64,000 nt of DNA. It comes from Nocardia salmonicida NBRC 13393 (GTDB taxonomy: Bacteria > Actinomycetota > Actinomycetes > Mycobacteriales > Mycobacteriaceae). Location: assembly GCF_001613085.1 (NCBI RefSeq), contig NZ_BDBR01000009.1, forward strand, positions 1 through 64,000, in the 5' to 3' direction. Below are positions 46,335 through 55,480 of this stretch, piece by piece. Position numbers and translations under genes: made by a program. Under the pieces are notes generated by a model that was given only the letters and a program-made list of their open reading frames with translations, had not been told where the DNA came from and searched no databases. The number at the start of each line of letters is the position of its first letter. Position 1 is the stretch's first letter.

Positions 46335-47623
46335 CGCGCCACCCCCTCGCCGGATAACGTGGGTGCCAGCATCTGTTCCCACAGCGTGACGAAGGTCGGC
46401 AGGGTCTTGGCGGTGGTGCCGATGTCCTCGATCTCCACGCCGGGCACCCGCAGGCCGAGAATCGCGCCCGCGGTGGCCATTCGGTGATCGGCGTAGGAAT
46501 GCCACTGACCGCCGTGCAGGGGGGTGGGCACGATCTCGAGGCCGTCCTCGGTCTCGGTGACATTGCCGCCGAGGCGATTGATCTCCGCGGAAAGTGCTGC
46601 GAGACGGTCGGTTTCGTGTCCGCGCAGGTGCGCGATGCCCCGCAGCCGCGAGGGTGAATCCGCGAGGGCGGCCAGTGCGGCGACGGTGGGGGTGAGTTCG
46701 CCGACGTCATGCAGGTCGATGTCGATGCCGGCCAGGCGCTCCGGGCCGTGCACGGTGAGAACGCCGTCGAAGATGCGCGCCTCGGCGCCCATCCGGACGA
46801 GGATCTCGCGGATCACGTCACCGGGCTGGGTGGTGCCGCGCGGCCACATCGGGATGCTCACCTCGCCGCCGGTGACCGCGGCCGCCGCCAGGAACGACGT
46901 GGCGTTGGACAGATCGGGCTCGATGTCCCAGTCGACCGCGCGAATCGGGCCGGGCGCCACGGTCCAGGTCTGAGCGTTGCCGGAATCGGCGGGGGTCTGC
47001 ACGGCCACGTCGGCGCGACGCAGCATTTCGATGGTCATCTCGATGTGCGGCATCGACGGCAGGGCCTTGCCGTCGTGGTGGACGGTGATGCCCTCGTCGA
47101 AGCGGGCGGCCGAGAGCAGCAGCCCCGATACGAACTGCGAGGAACCCGAGGCATCGATGGTGACGGTGCCGCCGCGCAGCGCGCCGGTGCCGTGCACGAC
47201 GAACGGCAGCGCGTCACCGTCGACATCGAGACCGAGCTTGCGCAGGGCGTCGAGAATGGTGGACAGCGGGCGCAGCTTCGCCTGTTCGTCGCCGAAGAAC
47301 GCGACGTCGCCGGTGGCCAGTGCGGCGGCGGGCGGCAGGAATCGCATGATGGTGCCGGCGAGGCCGCAGTCGACCGCGGCGCTGCGCAGAGGAGCCGGGG
47401 TGACCTCGAGCGTCTCGGCGTCGCCGCTGATCTCGGTGCCGAGGGCGCGCAGGGCACCGATCATGAGGTCGGTGTCGCGGCTGCGCAGGGCGCCGGTGAG
47501 CGTAGACGGCCCATCGGCCAGTGCGGCCAGGATGAGCGCACGGTTGGTGATGGACTTCGAACCGGGCAGGGTCACGGTCGCGTGGACGGGGACCTCGATA
47601 TGGGGCGCAGGCCAGAAACTCAC
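46331..47623 (-). CDS. aroA: 5-enolpyruvylshikimate-3-phosphate synthase
   Basis: A 430-aa EPSP synthase of the shikimate pathway. Hallmarks are [20 protein letters not shown], the [12 protein letters not shown] segment, and the C-terminal blocks [21 protein letters not shown] and [16 protein letters not shown] 47623 gives [21 protein letters not shown]. Its TGA overlaps the rsgA start, so the two are coupled. Confidence 0.96.
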   Translation of the reverse strand: MSFWPAPHIEVPVHATVTLPGSKSITNRALILAALADGPSTLTGALRSRDTDLMIGALRALGTEISGDAETLEVTPAPLRSAAVDCGLAGTIMRFLPPAAALATGDVAFFGDEQAKLRPLSTILDALRKLGLDVDGDALPFVVHGTGALRGGTVTIDASGSSQFVSGLLLSAARFDEGITVHHDGKALPSMPHIEMTIEMLRRADVAVQTPADSGNAQTWTVAPGPIRAVDWDIEPDLSNATSFLAAAAVTGGEVSIPMWPRGTTQPGDVIREILVRMGAEARIFDGVLTVHGPERLAGIDIDLHDVGELTPTVAALAALADSPSRLRGIAHLRGHETDRLAALSAEINRLGGNVTETEDGLEIVPTPLHGGQWHSYADHRMATAGAILGLRVPGVEIEDIGTTAKTLPTFVTLWEQMLAPTLSGEGVAR

Positions 47624-47734
47624 GTCCCCATCTTCGCTTATGTGCGGTTCGGACGCATCGGTGGTGCGCTTTTCGGCGTGGGGCGGTGTCGTCGGCGGGG
47701 CCTGATGTCGGTCCCCGCGCGTATCTTGACCTCT

Positions 47735-48502
47735 ATGTGTGGACGATATGCGACGACCACGAATCCGGGCCGGTTGGCGGCCGAACTGGACGCTGTCGAC
47801 GAAACGGGGCTCGACGAGCCGGATGCCGCCGTCAGCTACAACGTCGCGCCGACCACCCAGGTGCTCACCGTCGTGGAGCGGCACGAACACGGCGACCCCG
47901 ACGACGATCCGCGCCTGCGGATCCGGCGGATGCGCTGGGGCCTGATCCCGCACTGGACCAAAGCGGCCGAGCCCGGCGTCCCGGCCAAGGGCAAACCGCT
48001 GTTCAACGCGCGGGCCGACAAAGCCGCCACCGCGCCGTCGTTCCGCGACGCGGTCAAACACAAGCGTTGTCTGGTGCCGATGGACGGTTGGTACGAGTGG
48101 CTGGTCGAGCCCGCGCCGACCGGCAAGGGCAAGGCGGTGAAGCGGCCCTTCTATATGTCACACAGCGACGGTTCCCTGCTCTACATGGCCGGACTGTGGT
48201 CGGTGTGGCGTGACCGCAGTCAGCCCGATTCCGAACCGCTCATGTCGTGCACGATCCTCACCACCGACGCGAGCGGCGAACTGGCCGATATCCACGACCG
48301 GATGCCGTTGCCGATGCCGCGCGAGCACTGGGACGCGTGGTTGGACCCGGATCACCCGGCACCCGCCGAACTGTTGCGCCCACCCTCGCAGGCGGAGTTG
48401 GCGACGATCGTGACGCGTCCGGTCTCGACCCTGGTCAACAACGTGCGCAACAACGGGCCGGAACTACTGGTGCCCGACGGGACCAGCGACATCACGCACT
48501 GA
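47735..48502 (+). CDS. SRAP/HMCES abasic-site protein
   Basis: A 255-aa SOS-response-associated peptidase (YedK/HMCES) that forms a thiazolidine crosslink with abasic sites in single-stranded DNA. Cys2 (MCGRYATT), the NARAD Asn, the WYEW Glu, and the [19 protein letters not shown] block with the catalytic His are all present. It is divergent from aroA. The equivalent in M. tuberculosis is Rv3226c. Confidence 0.93.
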   Translation: MCGRYATTTNPGRLAAELDAVDETGLDEPDAAVSYNVAPTTQVLTVVERHEHGDPDDDPRLRIRRMRWGLIPHWTKAAEPGVPAKGKPLFNARADKAATAPSFRDAVKHKRCLVPMDGWYEWLVEPAPTGKGKAVKRPFYMSHSDGSLLYMAGLWSVWRDRSQPDSEPLMSCTILTTDASGELADIHDRMPLPMPREHWDAWLDPDHPAPAELLRPPSQAELATIVTRPVSTLVNNVRNNGPELLVPDGTSDITH

Positions 48503-48527
48503 GCGCGGCGGTGGTCGCGAACGACAA

Positions 48528-48570
48528 CGCGGCCGAGCGGAGCGTGGTGTACGCCTCCGTCCGGCCGCGC
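48528..48570 (+). terminator. Hairpin after SRAP gene
   Basis: CGCGGCCG...CGGAG pairs with CTCCG...CGGCCGCG around a 12-nt loop. It lies between the SRAP gene and the convergent secreted-protein gene. Confidence 0.55.
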
Positions 48571-48578
48571 GTGAGTCG

Positions 48579-48890
48579 TCAGAGCGAGCAGGGCACCGAA
48601 TCGGTGGCGATGTTCAGCCCGCACTTGATGATTCCGGTGATCAGATCGATCACCTCGGTAGCGACCCCACCGCCGAGCTTCTCCGACTTCTCGGCTCTCT
48701 CGTCGGTTTCCGGTGTGGTCTTCGGCGAATTCTTCGGTGTGGTGCCCTGGCCGTTGAGCGGATAGTCGCCGGGTTCGGCCTGCGACGGTGGAACCACCTG
48801 CGGAGCCGCGATGGCGGGGGCTACCGCGGCAGCGCCGAAAGTGATTACCAGGGCACCGGATAGGGCGGCGATCGTCGAACGTGCGGACAT
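48579..48890 (-). CDS. Small secreted Pro/Thr-rich protein
   Basis: A 103-aa protein with signal peptide (MSARSTIAALSGALVITFGAAAVAPAIAAPQ). A polar linker (PKNSPKTTPETDERAEKSEKL) follows, then a short hydrophobic end with two Cys (IIKCGLNIATDSVPCSL). No family was recognised. GAGGATG lies upstream of ATG 48890. Confidence 0.68.
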   Translation of the reverse strand: MSARSTIAALSGALVITFGAAAVAPAIAAPQVVPPSQAEPGDYPLNGQGTTPKNSPKTTPETDERAEKSEKLGGGVATEVIDLITGIIKCGLNIATDSVPCSL

Positions 48891-48978
48891 TTTCGCATCA
48901 CATCCTCGGGTCGAATCGGTCGTACCGGGCGCAGAATGCGTCGAAGTGAATTCGGAACGAGGCGCCGACCGGATTGCC

Positions 48979-49455
48979 TCAGCTGGTGATCGGGGCGGTG
49001 ACGGCCGCGCACGCCCGCACCAGATCGGCGGGCGCCAGCTCGATTTCGAGCCCGCGTTTGCCCGCGCTGCACAGCATCCGATCCCAGTCGAGCGCGGAAG
49101 CGTCGACAACAGTGGGCAACTTCTTGCGCTGGCCGAGCGGCGAAACCCCGCCGAGGACATAGCCGGTGGTGCGCTCGGCCTTGGTCTTGTCGGCCATGCT
49201 CGCCTTCGACGCGCCGAGCGCGGCGGCCGCCGCCTTCAACGACAACCGCGCGGGTACCGGCACGACAGCGACCGCCAGCGCACCGGATGAGAGTTCGATC
49301 ACCAGCGTCTTGAAGATCTGCGCGGCCTGCACTCCCAGCTCCTCACCGAGTGCGTCGACGGCCTCGTCGCCATAGGACTCCGCCCGCGGATCGTGAGAAT
49401 AGGAGTGCACCCGATGCGCGATACCGCCGAGGGCCTTGATCGCGGGAGTCGACAT
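48979..49455 (-). CDS. ybaK: Cys-tRNA(Pro)/Cys-tRNA(Cys) deacylase YbaK
   Basis: A 158-aa trans-editing enzyme that hydrolyses mischarged Cys-tRNA(Pro). The YbaK signature is seen in QIFKTLVIELSSGALAVAVVPVPARLSLKAAAAALG and GYVLGGVSPLGQRKKLPTVVD, with the conserved Lys of FKTL. Start ATG 49455. It is divergent from sigH. Confidence 0.92.
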   Translation of the reverse strand: MSTPAIKALGGIAHRVHSYSHDPRAESYGDEAVDALGEELGVQAAQIFKTLVIELSSGALAVAVVPVPARLSLKAAAAALGASKASMADKTKAERTTGYVLGGVSPLGQRKKLPTVVDASALDWDRMLCSAGKRGLEIELAPADLVRACAAVTAPITS

Positions 49456-49513
49456 AGGCGATCACCCTAATCGGCACCACACCCAGCTCGGCAACCACAT
49501 TTCCCGCGGTATG

Positions 49514-49539
49514 GGAACACGAATGCCGGAGTGCATGTT
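49514..49539 (+). promoter_or_regulatory. SigH/SigR-type autoregulatory promoter
   Basis: GGAAC (49514-49518) and GTT (49537-49539) are 18 bp apart, matching the SigR/SigH consensus GGAAY-N18-GTT. The sigH GTG start is 48 bases downstream. This is the arrangement of self-activating thiol-stress sigma factors. Confidence 0.8.
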
Positions 49540-49587
49540 GCACACAAGTGACAAGCCACCCAGCCGAGACGACGTGAAGGAGAGATA

Positions 49588-50331
49588 GTGACAGTGCTGC
49601 TCGAGGAGCGTCCTCTCCTGCCACAGGGTGCGCGATTGCCAGTCGATTCCGTCGTGCCGGTAGATTCGGCTACTACGGCGATCGAAGGGATTGGTGTGGC
49701 GAGCGACGACGACGTGGTCTCCGACGGTGCGTCCGGCACAGAAGTCGACGAAGCCGAGCTGGCGGCCCGGTTCGAGCGCGATGCGCTCCCGATGATCGAT
49801 CAGCTCTACGGCGCAGCCCTGCGCATGACCCGGAATCCGGCCGATGCCGAGGACCTGGTGCAGGAGACGTTCGTCAAGGCGTTCCAGGGGTTCAAGTCCT
49901 TCCGGGAGGGCACCAATCTGCGTGCCTGGCTGTACCGGATCCTGACCAACACCTATATCAACTCCTACCGCAAGAAGCAGCGTCAGCCCGCGCAGTACCC
50001 GACCGACGAGATCACCGACTGGCAGCTGGCGGCTACCGCCGAGCACTCCTCGGTGGGCTTGCGCTCGGCCGAGGTGGAGGCGCTGGACGCGCTGCCCGAC
50101 GACCAGATCAAGTCCGCGCTACAGCAGTTGCCGGAGGAATTCCGGATGGCGGTGTACTACGCCGACGTCGAGGGCTTCCCGTACAAGGAAATCGCCGACA
50201 TCATGGGCACCCCCATCGGTACCGTGATGTCTCGGCTGCACCGTGGACGCAAGCAGCTCAAGGGCCTGCTCGCCGACGTGGCGCGCGAACGTGGATTCGA
50301 CCGTGGGGAACGCCAGGAGGTAGTCAAGTGA
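49588..50331 (+). CDS. sigH: ECF sigma factor SigH (SigR type)
   Basis: A 247-aa ECF sigma factor for heat and thiol-oxidative stress. Region 2 ([30 protein letters not shown]...[20 protein letters not shown]) and region 4 ([47 protein letters not shown]) are complete. GTG 49588 has AGGAGAG upstream, giving a ~50-residue N-terminal extension. A second in-frame GTG at 49696 could give a shorter form, as for Streptomyces SigR/SigR'. Coupled to rshA by GTGA. Confidence 0.96.
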   Translation: MTVLLEERPLLPQGARLPVDSVVPVDSATTAIEGIGVASDDDVVSDGASGTEVDEAELAARFERDALPMIDQLYGAALRMTRNPADAEDLVQETFVKAFQGFKSFREGTNLRAWLYRILTNTYINSYRKKQRQPAQYPTDEITDWQLAATAEHSSVGLRSAEVEALDALPDDQIKSALQQLPEEFRMAVYYADVEGFPYKEIADIMGTPIGTVMSRLHRGRKQLKGLLADVARERGFDRGERQEVVK

Positions 50332-50609
50332 GTGACGATCCCGATCTCGATATGGACTGCACCGCGGTCCTCGCGGATGTGTGGCTCATGCTCGACAACG
50401 AGTGCGACAACGCCACTCGGCAGCGCCTGCAGGAGCACATGGATCACTGCAGCCCCTGCATCGAGGCCTATGGCATCGAGGAGAAGATCAAGGGTCTGCT
50501 CAGTCGCAAATGCGGTGGTGAGCACGCCCCCGAAGGTCTGCGCGAGCGACTCAAGCTCGAGATCCACCGGACGATCACGGTCACCAGGATCGAGACCACC
50601 GAGGGCTGA
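50328..50609 (+). CDS. rshA: Zinc anti-sigma factor RshA/RsrA
   Basis: A 93-aa ZAS-family anti-sigma factor for SigH. The H37-x3-C41-x2-C44 motif (HMDHCSPC) is intact, with additional C11 and C62. Oxidation of these cysteines releases zinc and SigH. GTG 50328 overlaps the sigH stop, with a strong AGGAGG. Confidence 0.95.
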   Translation: MSDDPDLDMDCTAVLADVWLMLDNECDNATRQRLQEHMDHCSPCIEAYGIEEKIKGLLSRKCGGEHAPEGLRERLKLEIHRTITVTRIETTEG

Positions 50610-50621
50610 TCACCCCTCGAA

Positions 50622-50662
50622 ACGACAACAGCACGCTCTCATCGAGAGCGTGCTGTTGTCGT
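50622..50662. terminator. Strong bidirectional terminator
   Basis: Perfect 19-bp arms ACGACAACAGCACGCTCTC and its complement with a 3-nt loop, between rshA and the convergent bL37 gene. Confidence 0.92.
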
Positions 50663-50681
50663 CTGTGCGCAGCGGCACGAC

Positions 50682-50756
50682 TCAAGCGTTAGGACGCTTG
50701 CCGTGGTTTGCGGCGTTGCCCTTGCGGCTGCGCTTCTTACGTCCACGCTTACCCAT
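50682..50756 (-). CDS. Ribosomal protein bL37 (24 aa)
   Basis: A 24-codon gene, ATG 50756 to TGA 50682, encoding a very basic peptide (MGKRGRKKRSRKGNAANHG... and ending KRPNA). This is close to the small bL37 seen in mycobacterial 50S structures. A ribosome-binding site GGGAG precedes the ATG. It lies between rshA and the TB7.3 gene, as in mycobacteria. It is too short for routine gene callers. Confidence 0.88.
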   Translation of the reverse strand: MGKRGRKKRSRKGNAANHGKRPNA

Positions 50757-50874
50757 GGGAGCTCCCTTCTATGTCTGGTCGACAGCCATTGTTTCATGTG
50801 TGATTGGCTGTAGCTTCGGCGGATACCGGCCACCGTCGTATCGCGGGGGCCACACGACTATTGAACGGGGTGCC

Positions 50875-51090
50875 ATGCCTGAAGAAGTGCGCGCGGAGAT
50901 GGTCTCGACCGTGCTCGCTGTCGAGGTCACCGTGGGCGAACACGTCCGGGTCGACCAGACACTGGTGCTGCTCGAATCGATGAAGATGGAGATCCCGGTC
51001 CTCACCGAGGTCGAGGGCGACGTGACCACGGTCGACGTCACACCGGGCCAGGTTCTACAGGCGGGCGACCTCATCGCCACCATCGCGTAG
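50875..51090 (+). CDS. Biotinylated protein TB7.3 (biotin/lipoyl attachment domain)
   Basis: A 71-aa single biotinyl domain. The attachment site is ESMKMEIP with the modified Lys. It probably acts as a small carrier for a carboxylase. ATG 50875 has GGGG upstream. It is followed 30 bases later by the sensor kinase gene. Confidence 0.93.
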   Translation: MPEEVRAEMVSTVLAVEVTVGEHVRVDQTLVLLESMKMEIPVLTEVEGDVTTVDVTPGQVLQAGDLIATIA

Positions 51091-51120
51091 GTCCGACGAA
51101 AACGAAGCGGTAGATCCAGC

Positions 51121-52635
51121 GTGGCAACACTGAGCGAGCTCCTGGCCGAACACACCGACCTCCCCGGCATCGCCGTGGACCATCTGCAACGGGTGGTGGG
51201 CGATTGGCAGTTGCTCGCCGATCTCTCGTTCTCCGATCTGCTGCTGTGGGTGGGCGCGGGCCCGGTCGTCGACGGCTCCGATGTGGTGTGTGTGGCCCAG
51301 ATCCGGCCGACGACCGCACCCACCGTGCATCTCGAGGACAAGGTCGACACCACCGCCTCACGCACCGATTTCCCGCAGGTCTTCGACGCCCTGCTGAGCG
51401 GGAACACCGTGCGTACCGACGCCGAGGTCGAGGTGAGTGGGGTCTATCACCCGAGTCCGGTACACGCGGTGCGCGAAGCGATTCCGGTGCGCTGCGGCGA
51501 CGACGTGATCGCCGTGCTCAGCCGTGATTCCGACCTGGCGCGTTCGCGGGTTCGCAGTACTCTCGAAACGGCCTATGTGTCCTGCGCCGACGATCTGTGC
51601 CAGATGATCGCCGACGGCAGCTTTCCGGTGCCGGAGGACCGGGCGGCCACGCACTCCAGCCCCCGCGCGGGCGACGGTTTCATCCGCCTCGACACCGAGG
51701 GCCTCGTCGTCTACGCGAGCCCGAACGCGCTGTCGGCCTATCACCGAATGGGGATGCAGGCCGATCTCGTCGGTCAGGATCTCGCGGTGACCACCCGTTC
51801 GTTGATCACCGATCCGTTCGACGCGCAGGAAGTGGTGGCCGATATCCAGGCCGCGCTCGCCGGTCGCACCGGGCGCCGGATGGAAGTCGAGGCCCGCGGG
51901 GCGACGGTGTTGTTGCGCACGCTGGTGCTGCGTCCGGGTGGGGAATTGGCCGGGCCCGCGGTGCTGGTGCGCGATGTCACCGAGGTGAAGCGCCGCGACC
52001 GCGCGTTGCTGAGCAAGGACGCCACGATCCGCGAGATCCACCACCGGGTGAAGAACAACCTGCAGACCGTGGCGGCGCTGCTGCGGCTGCAAGCCCGCCG
52101 CACCGAGAACCCGGAAGCCCAAGTGGCGCTGACGGAATCGGTGCGCCGGGTCACATCCATCGCCTCGGTGCACGAGATGCTGTCGATGTCGGTGGACGAG
52201 GAAGTCGACCTCGACGAGGTCATCGACCGGCTGCTGCCGATCATGGCGGATGTGGCGACGGTGCACACCGCGCGGATCAAGGTGCGCCGGGCGGGCTCGC
52301 TCGGGGTGTTCTCCGCGGAGCGGGCGACACCGCTGGTGATGGTGTTGACGGAACTGGTGCAGAACGCGATCGAGCACGCCTTCGACGCCGGCGAGAACGG
52401 TACCGTGACAATTCGCTCGGAACGGTCGGCGCGCTGGCTCGACGTGATCATCTCCGACGACGGCCGTGGCCTGCCGTCAGGGTTCAGTCTGGAAGGTTCC
52501 GACCGGTTGGGTCTGCAGATCGTGCGCACCCTGGTGACGTCGGAACTGGGCGGCTCGATCGGCTTGCATCCTGGCGCCGATGTGGGCACCGACGCGGTGT
52601 TGCGGGTTCCGCTCGGACGTCGTTCCGGGCGCTGA
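51121..52635 (+). CDS. pdtaS: Sensor histidine kinase PdtaS
   Basis: A 504-aa cytosolic HisKA_2 kinase. An N-terminal GAF-like region (~1-160) and a PAS region (GDGFIRLDTEGLVVYASPNALSAYHRMG, ~180-290) precede the H-box IHHRVKNNLQTVAALLRLQARR. The HATPase boxes (LTELVQNAIEHAF, DDGRGLPSGF, LGLQIVRTLV) follow. In mycobacteria PdtaS phosphorylates the antiterminator PdtaR and senses copper and nitric oxide. Start GTG 51121. Confidence 0.95.
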   Translation: MATLSELLAEHTDLPGIAVDHLQRVVGDWQLLADLSFSDLLLWVGAGPVVDGSDVVCVAQIRPTTAPTVHLEDKVDTTASRTDFPQVFDALLSGNTVRTDAEVEVSGVYHPSPVHAVREAIPVRCGDDVIAVLSRDSDLARSRVRSTLETAYVSCADDLCQMIADGSFPVPEDRAATHSSPRAGDGFIRLDTEGLVVYASPNALSAYHRMGMQADLVGQDLAVTTRSLITDPFDAQEVVADIQAALAGRTGRRMEVEARGATVLLRTLVLRPGGELAGPAVLVRDVTEVKRRDRALLSKDATIREIHHRVKNNLQTVAALLRLQARRTENPEAQVALTESVRRVTSIASVHEMLSMSVDEEVDLDEVIDRLLPIMADVATVHTARIKVRRAGSLGVFSAERATPLVMVLTELVQNAIEHAFDAGENGTVTIRSERSARWLDVIISDDGRGLPSGFSLEGSDRLGLQIVRTLVTSELGGSIGLHPGADVGTDAVLRVPLGRRSGR

Positions 52636-52666
52636 AACTACTGAGAACAGCTGGTGGGCAACAATA

Positions 52667-52692
52667 AACCCGGCACCGTAAGGTGCCGGGTT
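52667..52692 (+). terminator. Terminator after pdtaS
   Basis: AACCCGGCACC and GGTGCCGGGTT with a GTAA loop, then TCTCACAC. A second hairpin (GCGTTACCGGGCC at 52702-52714 with GGCCCGGCAACGC at 52727-52739) ends the convergent whiB1. Confidence 0.85.
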
Positions 52693-52752
52693 CTCACACA
52701 TGCGTTACCGGGCCGGGGGGGCTGATGGCCCGGCAACGCCAGGTCCGTCGAC

Positions 52753-53007
52753 TTAGACGGAGGTACGCGTACGGGTGCGTGCGTTGCGCCGCTTGAGCGC
52801 GCGCCGCTCGTCTTCGCTCATTCCACCCCACACGCCGGCATCCTGTCCGGACTTCAGGGCCCATGACAGGCAATCGGCAGTGACGGGGCAGCGGGCGCAG
52901 ACCAGCTTGGCATCGGCAATCTGCGCGAGCGCAGGACCACTGTTACCCACCGGGAAGAACAGTTCGGGGTCCTCATCGCGACAGATGGCCTTGTGGCGCC
53001 AGTCCAT
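52753..53007 (-). CDS. whiB1: WhiB-family regulator WhiB1
   Basis: An 84-aa WhiB1, an essential nitric-oxide-sensitive 4Fe-4S regulator in mycobacteria. Cysteines C9, C37, C40 and C46 match the mycobacterial spacing exactly. GVWGGMSEDERRALKRR is the turn and basic tail. ATG 53007 has AAGGAG and AGAGGA upstream; the frame runs 9 codons further without support. Confidence 0.95.
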   Translation of the reverse strand: MDWRHKAICRDEDPELFFPVGNSGPALAQIADAKLVCARCPVTADCLSWALKSGQDAGVWGGMSEDERRALKRRNARTRTRTSV

Positions 53008-53097
53008 TCCTCTGCTCCTTTGCGAGGGCGCCACAAAGGGCGCCTGTAGTTAGTGGATCGTTCACTTGTGCGACTCGAATGTTTCCGCACGGTTGCT

Positions 53098-53113
53098 TGT
53101 GAATGCTTTCACG
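53098..53113 (-). promoter_or_regulatory. CRP-type site upstream of whiB1
   Basis: TGTGA-ATGCTT-TCACG is close to the CRP consensus TGTGA-N6-TCACA and lies about 91 bases upstream of whiB1. Mycobacterial whiB1 is known to be CRP-regulated. The rest of 53008-53258 (251 bp) holds no gene. Confidence 0.65.
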
Positions 53114-53258
53114 ATCACCGTAGATGTCAATAGGTCTCCGGCGCACCGTGGGGGAGATCACGCTCTGGGCCCCCACTAGGGGAACCTGCCCGGTCCTTTG
53201 TACTCGCGTCTCCGGGTTTTCGCAGCGCAACCAGGAGATTTTTCTTGACGGTCGAGTG

Positions 53259-54203
53259 TCAGGACGGCTTGGGGGCCACCACGTCCAGCACGCTGGGGAC
53301 GGATGTGAAATGCACCATCTTGCGTTTTTCGATGAAGTCGCCATCGATTTGCAGGCCGATCTCCGTGTCCGTCTCGATTCGCACGGACGGCACATCATCG
53401 GCGCGGAAAAGTATGGGCGACTTGGGGTTTCCATTCTCGGCCAGCAACTGCCGCGCAAGCAACAGGGTTCGGGTCACACTCATCGACTTGACCGCGAACA
53501 CACCGAGACCCGATTCGAAGGTGGTGGTGGGATTCGTGCGAATCGGACGGTCCTCGAGATAGGTCCACGGACTCGAATTCGTGACGAAGGCGTAATAGAC
53601 CTCCTCCAGTGGATCCCTTCCCGTGACCTCGACGGTGACGCTCGGATGCTGACGCCGGGCCCGGAAGAACTGACGCACCGTGGTTCGCAGATATCGCGCG
53701 GGCGTCGCCTTGCGGCCCTTGGCGCGGGCGGTGTCGATCGCCTCGCACACATCGGCGTCGAGGCCGACGCCCGCGCTGAAGGTGAACCACCGGTCGTCGG
53801 CGAGGCCGAGCCCGATCCGGCGGTCGGCGTCGCGCGCCAGCAGATCGATGAGCTGGTTGGTAGCTGTCACGGGATCGGGGGAGATGCCGAGCGCGCGGGC
53901 GAAGACGTTCGCCGAGCCGCCGGGGATGATCCCGAGGCGCGGGCGCCACACCTGGTCGTCGCCGACCTGGGGCACCGGAAGGAAGCCGTTGATGGTCTCG
54001 TTGACCGTCCCATCGCCACCGTGCACGACGATCAGGTCCATTTCCTGCGTCGATGCCCACTGGGCCAGTTCGGCCGCGTGGCCGCGATGCTGGGTGTGCG
54101 CAACGGTCAGCTGCGTTCGGCTCTCCAAGGCGTGAGCGAGCAGATCCCGGGTGGCCGGGGTCGTCGAGGTGGCATTGGGATTGACAATGAGCAGCGTCCG
54201 CAC
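53259..54203 (-). CDS. Diacylglycerol-kinase-family lipid kinase
   Basis: A 314-aa DAGK-catalytic-domain protein (PF00781). Visible are LLIVNPNATSTTPATRDLL, the GGDGTVNETINGF active-site loop and PGGSANVFARAL. GTG 54203 gives MRTLLIVNPNATS, matching the family start. Likely substrates are sphingoid bases or diacylglycerol. Confidence 0.9.
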   Translation of the reverse strand: MRTLLIVNPNATSTTPATRDLLAHALESRTQLTVAHTQHRGHAAELAQWASTQEMDLIVVHGGDGTVNETINGFLPVPQVGDDQVWRPRLGIIPGGSANVFARALGISPDPVTATNQLIDLLARDADRRIGLGLADDRWFTFSAGVGLDADVCEAIDTARAKGRKATPARYLRTTVRQFFRARRQHPSVTVEVTGRDPLEEVYYAFVTNSSPWTYLEDRPIRTNPTTTFESGLGVFAVKSMSVTRTLLLARQLLAENGNPKSPILFRADDVPSVRIETDTEIGLQIDGDFIEKRKMVHFTSVPSVLDVVAPKPS

Positions 54204-54280
54204 AGTGCCGAGGGTAGTGCGCGCGGGCGAACAGCCGACGCGCGCCGGGCGCCACGACACGTCGTCGTAGGCTGGGGCAC

Positions 54281-54742
54281 GTGGCAGAGCAGGACGTGAC
54301 AGACGGTGACCAGCGCGCGGGCGGCGAACAGGTGTCGACCGGCATCCCGATGACGGTGCGGCTGGCAGGTGGGCTGGTTTCGCTGGAGGGCCTGGCCGGG
54401 GTGGCGACCGCGATCGTGCTGATCGTGCGGGCGCTGACCGGGCACGATCAGTCGGCGGCGAGCGGGGTGGGCACCGCGATCTGGTTCGGGGTGCTGTTCG
54501 GCGGGGTGCTCGCGGCGGGCATCGGGCTGCTGCGCGGCAAACGCTGGGGGCGGGCCATCGCGGTCATCGCGAACGTGTTGCTGGTGCCGGTGGCTTGGTC
54601 GTTGCTGACGGACTCGCATCAGCCGTTGTGGGGGAGTCTGCTGGGGCTCGTGGCGGTGGCCGGGTTGGTCACCCTGTTCGCGCCGGCCACCAGTCGCTTC
54701 ATGGCTCAGGACTACGGCGAAATCCCCGAAGACGATTCGTAG
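54281..54742 (+). CDS. Small membrane protein
   Basis: A 153-aa protein with a polar N-terminus and four hydrophobic helices (LAGVATAIVLIVRAL; AIWFGVLFGGVLAAGIGLL; AIAVIANVLLVPVAWSLL; LLGLVAVAGLVTLF). It ends acidic. No domain was recognised. GTG 54281 is divergent from the lipid-kinase gene. Confidence 0.8.
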   Translation: MAEQDVTDGDQRAGGEQVSTGIPMTVRLAGGLVSLEGLAGVATAIVLIVRALTGHDQSAASGVGTAIWFGVLFGGVLAAGIGLLRGKRWGRAIAVIANVLLVPVAWSLLTDSHQPLWGSLLGLVAVAGLVTLFAPATSRFMAQDYGEIPEDDS

Positions 54743-54797
54743 TCTGACCTTTGTCGGGCAGGACTACGGTGAGATCCCCGGGGAAGATCGCCTCTGG

Positions 54798-55475
54798 TCA
54801 GGCCGTTGCCGCGCGCAGCGCCTCACGGCACAGGTGGTCGGCTCGGCGGGTGGTCTCGGGTTGCCGGAATCCCTGGGTGAGGGCGAGCACCTGTGCGCAG
54901 GCGGTATCGAGGTCGATGAGATGGCCGACCGAGACGAAGAGCGGTTTAACCTCGTCGCGGGTGCGCAGTGCCCGGCCGACGACTTCGCCGTCGATGGTCA
55001 CATCACTGACATCACCGCGACGTGGGCCGGGCGCACGGTATTCGCCCCACACCGATTTGGCGACACCGATGGTCGGAATGCCGGTGAGCAACCCGACATG
55101 GCACGCCAATCCGAACCTTCGGGGATGCGCCGATCCTTGTGCATCACACACGAGTAGATCCGGTGTGGTGGTGAGTTTTTCCAATGCGGCGACCGTCGCG
55201 GGCAGTTCCCGGAACGCGAGTAGTCCCGGCACATAAGGGAATTTCGAAATCCCCTGTGCGACTGCCGTTTCCACCGTTTCCATGGTGGCGATGTCGATAA
55301 TTACCGCAGCCGTCGCGACGGTGCCGTCTTCGGCATAGGCCGAATCGATTCCGGCCGCCGTCGAAAATTGTGGCGGCGCAACGTTTTCCGTCGACACCAG
55401 GGGGCGGAGTTCGTCCTGTAGTGCGATCGCCTCCTCGGGTGTGCGCGGCCAATCGTGGGGTAACGCGATACGCAT
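54798..55475 (-). CDS. nfi: Endonuclease V
   Basis: A 225-aa deoxyinosine 3' endonuclease. Catalytic acids are seen in AGIDSAY, PYVPGLLAFRELPA and LLVCDAQGSAHPRRFGLA, followed by GVAKSVWGEY. It repairs deaminated adenine. ATG 55475 lies 6 bases after the GNAT stop. Confidence 0.93.
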   Translation of the reverse strand: MRIALPHDWPRTPEEAIALQDELRPLVSTENVAPPQFSTAAGIDSAYAEDGTVATAAVIIDIATMETVETAVAQGISKFPYVPGLLAFRELPATVAALEKLTTTPDLLVCDAQGSAHPRRFGLACHVGLLTGIPTIGVAKSVWGEYRAPGPRRGDVSDVTIDGEVVGRALRTRDEVKPLFVSVGHLIDLDTACAQVLALTQGFRQPETTRRADHLCREALRAATA

Positions 55476-55480
55476 ACGGC

